This document shows, piece by piece, positions 21,044 to 31,917 of a DNA stretch of 64,000 nt. The first letter of the stretch is position 1, and the number at the start of each line of letters is the position of its first letter. The position numbers and the translations under genes were made by a program. Origin of the DNA: Narthecium ossifragum (taxonomy: Eukaryota; Streptophyta; Magnoliopsida; Dioscoreales; Nartheciaceae). The DNA lies in contig OY986964.1 of the NCBI GenBank assembly GCA_963920575.1, positions 13,319,460 through 13,383,459 of the forward strand. The letters are read 5' to 3'. Under the pieces are notes generated by a model. That model made no database searches, was not told where the DNA came from, and worked only from the letters and a program-made list of their open reading frames with translations.

Positions 21044-23497
21044 TGTCACACCCCGACCCAGAAAACCCATCCAGGACGGGGTGTGAGGGTTCCTATCACT
21101 ATTCAACTTCAATCGGCGCGATACAAAGCGGAAAAGACGGATAATTTAAACAATTGTATTCCAGAGGCGAACAGATATCCAATTTATATAACCTCAAGTT
21201 GTACAGTTACAAATTCCATTCTAATACTCCCATGGTAAAGATATAATACAAGATTCCAAAATCCTCGAAAGTTACAACATATATATATATATCAAAATGT
21301 ATAATAGGTAATCCTCCAGCAACCTCAAGCGCCTCTGGATGTACTCGCGCCGCCAAAGGCCGATCCTACCGGCTCCACGAAAGAAGAACTATCGCCTGCA
21401 CCTGCAAACGCAGCCCGTTTAGGAGTGAGCGATAAGCTAAGTAGGGTTCTACTCTACGGCACACAGAAGGGAGGAAAACAACAACAGTGTTGTCCCCCAG
21501 CTCAAGTCTAACGGATGCCACGGGGTTCCACAACTCCTGTCGACTCCCCAAGGGATCCTACTCTTCTCAACCGACCACGCTAGGAACATCAACCCACACG
21601 CTGGGAGGAAAAGGACTAGAACCAGTAGGATCACCATTACCCAGCAGGAAACCACTGCCTGGGGACCATGTCAGGGACATCGACACCCATCCTTAGCACT
21701 TGGCCTTGGAAGACAACACGACCTCTAAACCTCGAACACAGATCAGAGTCAACTATCGCCAATCCTCAACACAAGAGATTCAAATAATACAAGATCACAC
21801 CATATTCCTGACTACCCAGCCACGGCCCTAAGGCTAGATCCGAGCTACTCGAGAGCCTCGGATCGGTGACCCAAACCATCGCCTGCCTAACCTCAAATGT
21901 CTCTAATGCACACAATGCATGGGCCAAGGCAAACATCTACCCTATATGTCTCTACATGTCACATCATCAGTTATAAGTCCAACAGATATACAATAGCCCT
22001 CGGCACTCACGAGCAAGAGGCTAAGGTTCCACAATTCCACATTACCTAGCACTCATAGCTAGCTAATGGCTAAGCAAACCATTAAGCAATTAACTACAAC
22101 CAAACATGTATTTAAAAGCAAGCCACAATATCAATTTATTCAAAGGAAGACAATATGCGATTCAATCCTTAATCTCAATGGAAATCCCTTGAAAACTTCA
22201 TGAAAACCTCATACCAACCTCCCAACATGGTTAACTATCAAACCCAAGTGAAAGCCATCCAAGAAAAACCAGAAAACACAGTTCAAGGGCCCACGGTCGA
22301 TGCGACGGTCGACCATGAGGCCACGGTCGATGTCACGGTCGATGCGACGGTCGACCGTGACACCAATGCGAAGAAAACCAAACGGGCGACGGTCGATCCA
22401 CTCATCGACCCTGGGAAGCCCAAAACCAAACAGCGCCTGACGGTCGAACCGACGGTCGACCGTCAGGTAAATGGCAAAAAGAGAAGATCCCGCGGTCGAT
22501 CCATGCAACGACCTTGGGAGGCTAAAATCCCGACAGACCCCGACGGTCGATCCGACAGTCGACCATCAGGCCCAGAAAGAGCAAGTCGATACTTGACGGT
22601 CGATGCACCGATCGATCGATGAGCCCCGAAGGAGCGTATCAACGCTGGACGGTCGATGCACCGATCGACCGTCGAGCCTCAGGCACAGTTCCTCATAACA
22701 ATGCCGAAAATCCAATTTCTTAGATTTCAAGGATCAAATCAAGTTGGAATTAGATGAGATTTGGCAAGCAAGTGTATTTAACAATGGGGAAGCTAATGGA
22801 ATGAAGAAATCCAGTTTTTGTCGGTTAAATCTCCTATGTAGGTTCAAATAGACAAAAACCGACAAAACGGCGATAATACGGAAACCAACCGTTAGAATAC
22901 GGAAAATGTGAGATAGAAATACTTCAAATCCTCCACAGTACATGCACAAAGAGCTACATAGCATTCTAACATGTATTCCTACAGCGAAAGCACAATAAAC
23001 CTATCCTAGGAGAACCCGATCCTAGGATCGAGGTAGAAACACCTACTTGAGCAAGTAGGGTAGCTCCTCCACGCGTCCCGCTGGTCATGCCGCCAAGATC
23101 CGCGCTCCGAAGCCCATGTCTCCAAACCCTAGCTCAGCCGAAGGAGAGAGAAGGGGAGAAAACGACAGTAGAAGAAGAGAAGGAAAGAGAAGAAAGGGAC
23201 AGGGCTTATATAGAAACTCCGGATCTATCTCAGCCGTCCGATTCGATCTTCCCCGATTGAGCCCCGATCCTCCAATCTGACGCACCCTAGGGATTCTAAT
23301 CAAACATATACATCAATCCATGGCAGTGTGTGGAACGCGGGTGTGAAACCGACCACCAGAGGGTATATTTACCAAAATGCCCCCGGGGTCCAAACCGCCA
23401 TACGATCACCCGATCGTGCCCGACGCGGAGCCAAACCAACAGGAAACCGGCTCTCGACCCACGCGGTCGAGCCAGGTCTGAAGGACGGGCCCTCACA
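21044..23497 (-). repeat. 5' LTR of the minus-strand Tekay element
   Basis: Pairs with 3,684-6,141. It contains the TATA-like box (23,213-23,204) and the GGTCGACC palindrome cluster (22,675-22,295), which lies downstream of the TATA on the transcribed strand. Short ORFs inside are LTR shadows. Confidence 0.92.
22295..22675. repeat. GGTCGACC-type palindrome cluster in the Tekay 5' LTR
   Basis: Counterpart of 4,938-5,326. It includes a unit, GCGACGGTCGATCC...ATCGACCCTGGGAAG (about 22,385-22,418), which recurs almost unchanged in the Athila family 2 LTRs at about 45,005-45,037 and 53,008-53,040. Confidence 0.8.
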
Positions 23498-23540
23498 TCA
23501 CGCCCCGGACTGGATGGGTTTTCTGGGTCGGGGTGTGACA

Positions 23541-23671
23541 CAGACCCCTTTACCATTAGCAGAATATTTGAGAATGGGGTTGTGGAGGTCGAAGACCCGA
23601 AGGATGGGAGGCTGTTCACGGTCAATGGACAGCGACTGAAGCCTATTACAAAGAATTTGGCCACTGATGAG
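23541..23671 (+). pseudogene. Element 1 pol: post-integrase tail fragment
   Basis: Open reading resuming after the solo LTR: PFTISRIFENGVVEVEDPKDGR, then FTVNGQRLKPI, to NLATDE, where A3 enters. The final codons (HHVPLVDPVYEG, stop at 30,714-30,716) lie beyond A3. The A3 tail at 26,489-27,005 encodes a close relative, so both belong to one Athila subfamily. Confidence 0.85.
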
Positions 23672-24636
23672 TGATGTCGCTCAAATGTGTCACGCACAGG
23701 GATCGCGGTGCAGTACAGCATAAGAGAGCTCGAACCCACAGAAAGACAAACAGGAAAGATCCAGAAACACAGATAACAATATATCGAAAACAATCAAGAG
23801 CGTAAAGGTTAAGAAAATAGATCGAAGATGTAATGGTAAGATAAAGTTAACGAAAGAAATCAAGATGTGAATGAGGCTAGGCTTCAGGAATCACTTCACT
23901 CGGATTTAGGTTCTTCTCTTCTCAATGGTTCAAATAATACTCAATTAAGGGATTCACATCCCAATCACCTTAACCGGAAGATATGGAACTATAAACCTAA
24001 CAAAAAATATAAATGTCTCTTCCTATGATTGATTCTTCCTTTTTATAGTTCTAACTTCATCCAACCAAACCTAAGAATACACGATACCGGTTGTCACTAC
24101 AGGCAACGCGCAGCAAAAGTTCATCAGGACAAAGCTCTAACTCTAACTAACCGGATCTCTAAGAATACACAATACCAACTCTCACAATCGGCAATGCATA
24201 GCAAAGATCTCACGGGATAGAGCCCCAACCTTGTCTTATCAGATCCCTAAGAATACACAATACCAGCTGTCACTACGGGCAATGCATAGCAAAGGTCTCG
24301 TGAGACTCGGTAGGAGAATCAAAAGAGATAACTATAGGATTATAAGATCATGAAAGAAGCATGACTGGATTTATAATATTAATCATCCACATAGAAATCT
24401 ATAATCTGAAAATAATCTTTGAAGATCCAATACATAGAAAAGAGTTTAACAATAAAGATTAAAACTATGAACCATTGTTGGAGAAGAAGCCCTAGTCCTC
24501 GCTAGATCATCCGTCCGCCATGCCCGCGGATTACTCGGCCATCGATGGAGATTCCTTCATCTTCTTCCTTTGGAAAACGTCCAGAAAAGAGCCTCCAAAA
24601 TCGTACAAGAAGTCCCCTTGATTAGCCCTATGTTTC

Positions 24637-24646
24637 CTATTTATAG
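24637..24646 (-). promoter_or_regulatory. TATA box of A3 LTR
   Basis: CTATAAATAG on the minus strand, about 60 bp downstream of the palindrome cluster. The promoter copy in the 5' LTR is at 30,020-30,029. Confidence 0.65.
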
Positions 24647-24705
24647 CCCCAAAGTCTCTCCATCCACGGATTAGATCTAAACCGTTGATTTTCTTCATTG
24701 AGAAA

Positions 24706-24931
24706 GTCGGATCGATCGAACTTTAGGTGTCGGATCGATCCGTTGCGTAAAAATCTTCCGTTTTTGGCTATTCCCGAGTCCGATCGATCGGACTATGGGT
24801 GTCGGATCGATCGGACCCCGTAGGATGGATGGATGGATCGATCGGACTGTGTATAGCTGAAAAATATACATTATGTCACGTTTCTGCGTAGTCGGATCGA
24901 TCGGACTCAAGGTGTCGGATCGATCGGACTT
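24706..24931. repeat. GATCGATC palindrome cluster in A3 3' LTR
   Basis: Cores start at 24,710/24,733, 24,782/24,805, 24,836, and 24,895/24,918. The three pairs all have 23-bp spacing, and the first two pairs are 72 bp apart, as in A1. The same array is at 30,089-30,314 in the other LTR. Confidence 0.85.
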
Positions 24932-25289
24932 CCAGCGTATTTTCTGTTCTGCCATTCAGACTGCGCCATTGGTACTAAAATTGACGTAACTTCCTCTAGG
25001 AAACTCGAAATCACGAACCGTAAAATTCTCCAGAATCTAAACTTCAAGAGCTTTCCAACGATATATGGCACATCATCTGGTTCTTCATAAGAAGGTACAG
25101 TTTAATTTTTGAAGTTGATCCACATACTCTTTTCAGCTTCTTTTAGCCCCAATTTCCTGCATTTTCCAAACAACTATGTGAAGCAACATATAAATATAAA
25201 AATAGTAATAAAGATGTTGCTTAAGGATAATAATTTAGCAATTGAGATGGTTATAAGACTGTTCAGAGTGCACTTTCATGCACTCATCA

Positions 25290-26488
25290 GACCCCCCAAC
25301 CAGCTTATTGCTAGTCTCTAGCAATTCAAAACGTATAGAATATAATTAAGCACACTAACGGTTCAAGGATGTAAACATGCATGATAAAAATTCTACCTTA
25401 TCAAGTCAATAGTGTTTTATGTAGTACAGAGCATGGAAACTTCTTATACTCATACACATACTACCAACACATGAAATCAACTTCTACACATCAAACATGC
25501 TAATCACCATCCAGAAGAACACATGTGACGTGACAAATAAATGTTACGTACAGAAGCAACTTCTACCCACCATTAGTCCAAGCACACTACTATCTTCATG
25601 ACCAATCATCCAACCCTCGCACTTTAAGTACAACATGCTCTTTCTGTTTTTTTTGTTTTTTTTTTTTACTATCAGACATTTTGCCTTTTTACACGAGCAC
25701 TCTCCGCTTCTTGAGGCGCAAAGTCCCGGTTACTTAGCAAAACACTTAATAGTTTTTTTTTATAGCTATAAGTGGTTCTACCTTTTTACGCGAGCTCCCT
25801 GCTTCCTGAGGCAAGAACACCCGGTTACTCAGTAGATCACTTAATAGTTGTTTAGGCACAGCTTGATCAAGCTCCATAACTTTTTCTCTTTTTTTTCTGC
25901 ATGCAATACTCAACACTAGCTAATGTTGAAATCATGGTCTCGATTGACAATAGCATGCTTATTCCTCTAGTGAGTATAATTACCACTGCACATAAAGTGT
26001 TCGTGTGTGGATCACATGATGTTATACTTTCAGGTTATCACGTATGCAATCAATGTATTGGTCAATTCATATGAAAGCAACATGCATAATAAGCATAAAA
26101 ATTTCAGCTCATGTACAATTTCTAGTAACATAATCAATTCAACACTATTAAACTCAATAAGGTAGCATGCATGCCTACACCCCCCAACCTGAAATTCACA
26201 TTGTCCTCAATGTGTGCTAATCATGTAAATAAGTAGAAGGGTGTTGGCTAAATTTTCAAATATAGCATAAATAAAAATAGGAAATCGAAATAAGAGCGAG
26301 GCCACCTGACAGAATATCTGAAATCTTGCATAGGGCTCTCCATTGTAGCCGAATTTCACAAGCAGGGAAGGCGGAAGTTCAAGCATCCTAAAAGCATAAA
26401 ATAGCAAACAAAAGCAAATGAGAACGAAAGCAAACAAACTAAAACAACCTAACCTAATCAAAAAGGAAAATGATAGATAGTAGAAAGA
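25290..26488 (-). other. A3 3' non-coding region
   Basis: No gene seen. The LTR-adjacent polypurine tract reads GGTTGGGGGGTC on the minus strand (about 25,301-25,290), and the second tract with the CATTGAGGACAATG stem is at 26,214-26,177. T- and A-runs (25,640-25,670, 25,750) and a duplicated ACGCGAGCTCC/ACACGAGCACT word (25,690-25,800) are present. It is an inverted relative of 30,717-31,917. Confidence 0.75.
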
Positions 26489-27010
26489 TCATCCCTCGTA
26501 GACAGGGTCTACGAGAGAAACGGTGTGCTCCTCAGGGTCTGCTTTCTCTGGAATCTGTTTCAAGCGTTGTCCATTAACCGTAAACAACCTCCCATCCTTT
26601 TGGTCTTCAACTTCCACATCCCCATTCTCAAATATTCTACTAACGGTGAAGGGGCCTGTCCAGCGTGATCTCAGCTTCCCAGGATGTAAGTGTAGTCGTG
26701 CGTCATACAGATAAGCTTGCTGTCCGACTTTAAACGTCTTCCGCAGGATCTTTTTGTCATGGTAGGCCTTTGTCTTTGCCTTGAAGATCCTGGTACTCTC
26801 ATAAGCATCATTCCTGAGTTCCTCTAACTCAGACAGCTGGAGTTTCCGTTCCTGACCTGTCGCTAAGTAATTAACGATGTGCGCATACCAAGGCAGTCGT
26901 GCAACTGAAAAGAGTTGCTCATCAGGGAGGCCATCCATGATCAGTGGCTCATTTTCCGCTACTTCCACCATCAACCTTGATAGGTGATCAGCGACAATGT
27001 TCTCCACGGG
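26489..27010 (-). pseudogene. A3 pol remnant: RNase H tail fused in frame to post-integrase tail
   Basis: From about 27,005 the frame encodes [11 protein letters not shown] and LPWYAHIVNYLATG (end of RNase H and linker), then jumps directly to QERKLQLSELEELRNDAYES and the post-integrase region to VDPVYEG. Compared with element 1 the whole integrase zinc and core region is missing, and the join is in frame with no stop. Residues before PRFPVEN are not pol-like. Confidence 0.85.
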
Positions 27011-27231
27011 AAAGCGGGGACTGATCGAGCACCTAAGAACAAAAGCAAAACAAACCAAAAACAAAAGCAAACATGCAAGCACACAACATAAAAATAACTC
27101 AAGCATTCTCAAGCATACAAGAAAGCAAATCGAGCAAACTAAACTACTATATATAAGACAAGGATTTTTAACCGCGCCCTTGGCGGCCGTGCCCTAGCAC
27201 GATGATATGCAAAATCAGTAAGTGCCATGAT
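27011..27231. other. A3 internal stretch with no recognised feature
   Basis: A-rich on the + strand; no gene or repeat that I can support. Confidence 0.5.
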
Positions 27232-28210
27232 CTAAAGGGTTAACCTTAGTAGTATCACCAAGGGTATTTCATCGTGTGAATCCAAGTGGCATATTACAAG
27301 TGGGAGAACTAGCTTTTGCATTCTAACACCAATAAACAAGATAGCTAGATCTCTCAAATAGAAATATGTGTCATCATTATGCTCAAGTGTCAGTGTTTCA
27401 TCCAATGACCTATCAATAATGTCATCAGTGTGCTCAAGTGTCAGTGACTCATCCAATGACCTATCAATAATGTCATCATGCTCGTGGTCAAGGATGGTAA
27501 GATCACAGAATCTGAAATAAATCCGTCGAAGTTTAAAAATATCTATCAAGGTCATGTTGTTCCTAACTATCCAAGGAGATGAAATAAACACTGGAAATAT
27601 ACCTCGCGGCTTAGAAGCAATGACTTGAAGTTCAGCCGATGGAGGTTCAACGAATATCTGGTCGTGGTGGTCTTGGAAGTCGCCCGGATCTTCCTCGTTG
27701 CTGGCCGGCCCATACTGGAGTACTTCGTCTTCTTCCATATGATGTGTCCATCCGAGTTCGTGCACGCTAAAAGATGTGATTACCTCGTATAGTTGGCGTG
27801 CTTTCTCCTCGTCCTTCATAAGTAACTGCAGAATGAAAGAGTCAAAATTAGGCTTGGTTTTAGCCTCCTTAAGTAAGTCCAAAATCTCTGCCACAGAAAG
27901 TTGAGGAGAAACATGTGCGTTGGCAACATCAGGGACATGAACATGTGCATTACTAACATTGGAATCATGAGCATAGGCATAGTGAATGTTAGTATCATGA
28001 ACATGCGTATGAGCGCTAAAATCATGTACATATGCATCACACATACTAGAATCAATAACTTGTGCATCAATAGGACTAGAATTTTGAACATGCACACTAG
28101 CACTACAGTCATGAGCATGTGCATCATCAACACGAACATCTTGAGCATGTGCACCATAAGCATTAAAATCATGGATGTAAGCATCACAAGCACTAAAGTC
28201 ATCGACACGT
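27232..28210 (-). CDS. Unrecognised A3 ORF with His/Asp-rich decapeptide repeats
   Basis: The real reading starts near 28,210 (RVDDFSACDAYIHD), joined by a one-base frameshift to the gag-like frame upstream; the hydrophobic N-terminus before that is a shadow. About ten degenerate 10-residue repeats follow (about 28,205-27,905), each close to H-D-x-x-x-x-x-A-H/Y-V/A, rich in His, Asp, Ala and Val. Then comes a possibly helical acidic region (VAEILDLLKEAKTKPNFDSF, MKDEEKARQLYEVITSF) and near the C-terminus a tandem 17-residue duplication (DDIIDRSLDESLTLEH type) from a 51-bp repeat. I do not recognise the protein. Its place after gag suggests a gag extension or an extra ORF of a non-autonomous element. 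Confidence 0.55.
27370..27471 (-). repeat. 51-bp tandem duplication inside the A3 ORF
   Basis: Units 27,370-27,420 and 27,421-27,471 differ at a few bases; 51 is a multiple of three, so the frame is kept. Confidence 0.9.
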
Positions 28211-28840
28211 GTTAAGCCCATCAACATCCACATTATGGGAAGTAGCAACATAAGTATCATGCACATAATCATCATAAGCACTAGGATAAGAGTAGAAAGG
28301 CTCATTGTCTTGCTGATAGCTGCTGGACATTAAGGCGACATTGGGATGCTTGTAGGATTTGGCATTTGTATGATCATGATAACCATCCCAGCGCCCCGGA
28401 ACCGTCTGTGTAGAAGTCGTCTCCCCAAGCTCATCCAAATACCTCATAGCTTCATCAGGATCAATCTGCAAAAACTCACCCTTGCATCTTGTTTCAAGAA
28501 TTTAACGTTCATGCTCAGTTAATCCATAATAAAAATAGCTAACTAAACGCCAATTACGATAACCATGTTGAGGGCATGAAGCTATTAAACTGTTAAATCG
28601 CTGCCATGCATCACATAATGTCTCATCATTCTTTTTGCGCAAAGGATGAAATCTTTGTTTTCAATGCGTTAATCATATAATTAGACAGATATTCATTGAC
28701 AAAAACATGACTCATTCTATTCTCCAAGCTCAATTCGTATATACTTTTCTTACGAACTGTTGTTTGAGACATTCCATCTCTCGACTTCATAGAACATGAT
28801 CTCAAATAGTATTGATATAATTCATTTTCCATCCTTTTTT
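28199..28840 (-). pseudogene. A3 gag fragment, broken
   Basis: Minus-strand readings match Athila gag: a NEYLSNYMINALKTKISSFAQK block (near 28,710-28,630), a frameshift in an A-run near 28,633, then DETLCDAWQRFNSLIASCPQHGY and SYFYYGLTEHER, a TAA near 28,503, and FLQIDPDEAMRYLDELGETT to about 28,390. It leads on to a short repeat-like segment (DDYVHDTYVATSH) and, after a one-base shift near 28,205, the decapeptide-repeat ORF. No CCHC knuckle remains. Confidence 0.75.
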
Positions 28841-29031
28841 TTCAGTTTTTTTTTTGGTCAGTTTTTTTTTTAACAGGTAAAAGTAAAACGAAAAATCTAA
28901 ATAAAACTAAAAAGAAAATAAAGAAAACTAAGGAAAAAGAAATAAAAATCCAAAGAAAAGGGAATAAAGTTACCGCCTTTGATGTCTTCAATCATCGTGA
29001 TCTGATGATTCTGGCGCTTTTCTGAACCGTC
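28841..29031. other. A3 leader, low complexity
   Basis: T-runs followed by an A-rich stretch between gag and primer site; no gene seen. Confidence 0.5.
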
Positions 29032-29049
29032 TACCCGGCAACAGCGTCA
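29032..29049 (-). promoter_or_regulatory. A3 primer binding site (degenerate tRNA-Asp)
   Basis: The + strand TACCCGGCAACAGCGTCA matches the tRNA-Asp 3' end at 15 of 18 positions, five bases from the LTR. The LTR terminus here reads TTATG instead of TGATG, another mutation at the same border. Confidence 0.7.
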
Positions 29050-29054
29050 ATTTT

Positions 29055-30672
29055 TTATGTCGCTCAAATGTATCACGCACAGAGGTCGCGGTGCAGTACA
29101 GCATAAGAGAGGTCGAACCCACAGAGAGACAAGCAGGAAAGATCCAGAAACACAGATAACAATATATTGAAAACAATCAAGAGCGTAAAGGTTAAGAAAA
29201 TAGATCGAAGATGTAATGGTAAGATAAAGTTAATGAAAGAAATCAAGATGTGAATGAGGCTAGGCTTCAGGAATCACTTCACTTGGATTTAGGTTCTTCT
29301 CTTCTCAATGGTTCAAATAATACTCAGTTAAGGGATTCACATCCCAATCACCTTAATCGGAACATATGGAACTATAAACCTAACAAAATATATAAATGTC
29401 TCTTCCTATGATTGATTCTTCCTTTTTATAGTTCTAACTTCATCCAACCAAACCTAAGAATACACGATACCGGTTGTCACTACAGGCAACGCGCAGCAAA
29501 AGTTCATCGGGACAAAGCTCTAACTCTAACTAACCGGATCTCTAAGAATACACAATACCAACTCTCACAATCGGCAATGCATAGCAAAGATCTCACGGGA
29601 TAGAGCCCCAACCTTGTCTTATCAGATCCCTAAGAATACACAATACCAGCTGTCACTACGGGCAATGCATAGCAAAGGTCTCGTAAGACTCGGTAGGAGA
29701 ATCAAAAGAGATAACTATAGGATTATAAGATCATGAAAGAAGCATGACTGGATTCATAATATTAATCATCCACATAGAAATCTATAATCTGAAAATAATC
29801 TTTGAAGATCCAATACATAGAAAAGAGTTTAACAATAAAGATTAAAACTATGAACCATTGTTGCACAAGAAGCCCTAGTCCTCGCTAGATCATCCGTCCG
29901 GCATGCCCACGGATTACTCAGCTATCGATGGAGATTCCTTCATCTACTTCCTTTGGAAAACGTCCAGAAAAGAGCCTCCAAAAACGTCCAAGAAGTCCCC
30001 TTGATTAGCCCTAAGTTTCCTATTTATAGCCCCAAAGTCTCTCCATCCACGGATTAGATCTAAACCGTTGATTTTCTTCATTGGAAAAGTCGGATCGATC
30101 GGACTTTAGGTGTCAAATCGATCCGTTGCCTAAAAATCCTCTGTTTTTGGCTATTCCCGAGTCCGATCGATCGGACTATGGGTGTCGGATCGATCGGACT
30201 CCGTAGGATGGATGGAGGGATCGATCGGACTATGTATAGCTGAAAAATATACGTTCTGTCACGTTTCTGCGTAGTCGGATCGATCGGACTCTAGGTGTCG
30301 GATCGATCGGACTTCCAGCGTATTTTCTGTTCTGCCATTCAGACTGCGCCATTGGTACTAAAATTGCCGTAACTTCCTCTAGGAAACTCGAAATCCCGAA
30401 CCGTAAAATTCTCCAGAATCTAGACTTCAAGAGCTTTCCAACCATATATGGCACATCATCTAGTTCTTTATGAGAAGGTACAGTTTAATTTTTGAAGTTG
30501 ATCCATATACTCTTTTCAGCTTCTTTTAGCCCCAATTTCCTGCATTTTCGAAACAACTATGTGAAGCAACATATAAATATAAAAATAGTAATAAAGATGT
30601 TGCTTAAGGATAATAATCTTGCAATTGAGATGGTTATAGGACTTTTCAGAGTGCACTTTCATGCACTCATCA
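29055..30672 (-). repeat. 5' LTR of A3
   Basis: 1,618 bp, pairs with 23,672-25,289 at roughly 2-3% difference by eye. TATA box at 30,029-30,020, palindrome cluster 30,314-30,089. Confidence 0.93.
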
Positions 30673-30716
30673 ATGAGCATCATGTTCCTCTCGTAGACCC
30701 TGTCTATGAGGGATGA
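30673..30716 (+). pseudogene. Element 1 pol: last codons
   Basis: After the ATGAG duplication the frame of 23,541-23,671 resumes: HHVPLVDPVYEG and TGA at 30,714-30,716. The same C-terminus (VDPVYEG) is seen in A3 at 26,489. Confidence 0.85.
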
Positions 30717-31917
30717 TCTATCTTCTGTCTATCATTTTCCCTTTTGATTACGCTACCATCTACCATCTACCTTGCTTGAGAGCTTCATCAACCATTCTGG
30801 AGATGTGAAATTCGGCCACCCTGAGGAACCTTGGGCAAGATCTCATCTATGTTGTCAGGTGGCCTTGGTCCTATTTAGATTTATAATTCTTATCTATTCT
30901 CCTTAAATTTTCAACATGCACTCCATTTTATTCTCTTGCCATGCTTGGCATACATTGGGGACAATGTGAATTTCAGGTTGGGGGGTGCAGGTATACATGA
31001 CCTTATGCGTGCTAATTTGTGGGTTTAATAGTGTTGAATTGAGCATGTTACTAGAAATTATACATGATCTGAAATTTTTATGCTTATTATACATATTGTT
31101 TTCACATGGATTGACCTATACATGGATTGCATGTGATAACCTGAAGGTAGAACATCATGTGATTCACACACGAACACTTTATGTGCAATGACAATTATTC
31201 TCAACAGAAGAATGAGCATGCTATTATTAACCTGGATCATGATTTCAACTTTAGCTAGTATGTTGAGTATTGCATGCAGAGAAAAGAAAAAAGAAAAGAA
31301 AAGAAAAATAATAAGATTCTGGAGCTTGATTCGTAGCCGCTGGATCTGATTCTTGAGCCCAAGGAGTGTTTTACATTTAGTGCCCTAAAGTCGTCTGGTT
31401 TGGGAGTCATTGGCTTGAGGTCGTTATATGGATCCAGTTGTATCTTAAGGGATCAAGATGTGCCTAAACTACTATTAAGCGATCTACTGAGTAACCGGGT
31501 GTTCTTGCCTCAGGAAGTGGGGAGCTCGCGTAAAAAGGTAGAACCAGTTATAGCTATATAAAAAAGAAAAGAAAAAGAAAGAGCATATTGTATGCGAGGG
31601 TTGGATGATTGGTCAGGAAGATAGAAGTGTGTTTGGACTAATAGTGGGTAGAAGTTGTTTCTGTACGTAACATTTATTTATCACGTCACATATGTTTGTC
31701 TGGATGGTGATTAGCATACTTGAAGTGTGGAAGTTAATTTCATATGTTGGTAGTATGTGAGTATAAGTGTTCGTGCTCTGTACTATATAGAACAATATTG
31801 ACCTGACAAGGTAGAATTTTTGTCGTGCATGTCTACAGCCTTAGACCATTGGTGTGCTCAGTCATATTTTTATGCATTTTGAATTGCTAGAGACTAGCAA
31901 TAAGCTGGTTGGGGGTG
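30717..31917 (+). other. Element 1 3' non-coding region
   Basis: No env-like or other gene. It carries the CATTGGGGACAATG stem with G-rich tract (30,953-30,989) and the LTR-adjacent polypurine tract GGTTGGGGGTG (31,907-31,917). Much of it is a diverged inverted copy of 25,290-26,480. Confidence 0.8.

Larger units (their letters stand above)
3684..23497 (-). mobile_element. Tekay-type chromovirus (Ty3/gypsy), minus strand
   Basis: A complete element by structure. On the minus strand: 5' LTR 23,497-21,044, initiator-Met primer site 21,040-21,025, gag, protease, RT, RNase H, [A1 inserted at 17,727-7,790], integrase with a chromodomain-like tail, 3' LTR 6,141-3,684. A perfect 5-bp target duplication, TCACG, lies at 3,679-3,683 and 23,498-23,502. 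The target was an LTR of the same superfamily in the opposite orientation, 43 bp from its 3' end. Coding lesions include a frameshift and stop in gag, three in-frame stops in RT, and a short in-frame deletion in integrase. GC-rich coding sequence distinguishes it from the AT-rich Athila copies around it. Confidence 0.92.
3322..23540 (+). mobile_element. Tekay-type solo LTR, split by a nested element
   Basis: The left part, 3,322-3,683, begins TGTGAGGACCCG. The right part, 23,498-23,540, ends GGGGTGTGACA. Both ends match the termini of the minus-strand Tekay LTRs (6,141 and 23,497 ends; 3,684 and 21,044 ends) in the opposite orientation. No internal region of its own is present. It lies in element 1 pol; flanking pentamers CAGGT (3,317-3,321) and CAGAC (23,541-23,545) agree at 3 of 5 bases, so the target duplication is weak and the insertion is supported mainly by protein continuity. 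At about 400 bp it is short for this family, so internal deletion is likely. GATCGATC palindromes lie at 3,559-3,591 and 3,645-3,675. Confidence 0.75.
23672..25289 (-). repeat. 3' LTR of A3
   Basis: 1,618 bp, TGATG...TCATCA. Minus-strand order: conserved U3 block (25,148-24,949), GATCGATC cluster (24,931-24,706), TATA box CTATAAATAG (24,646-24,637), then presumed R/U5 with a few imperfect repeats of an AAGAATACACAATACCA-like word (24,060-24,300). Confidence 0.93.
23672..30672 (-). mobile_element. Element A3: non-autonomous Athila relative, minus strand
   Basis: Two LTRs of equal length (1,618 bp), perfect target duplication ATGAG (23,667-23,671 and 30,673-30,677), a degenerate tRNA-Asp primer site (29,049-29,032) and polypurine tract. 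The 3.8-kb interior holds a broken gag region, a His/Asp-repeat ORF of unknown role, and only the RNase H tail joined to the post-integrase tail. Protease, RT and the integrase core are missing, so it must have used enzymes from elsewhere. It sits inside the end of element 1, a relative from the same subfamily, in inverse orientation. Confidence 0.92.
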
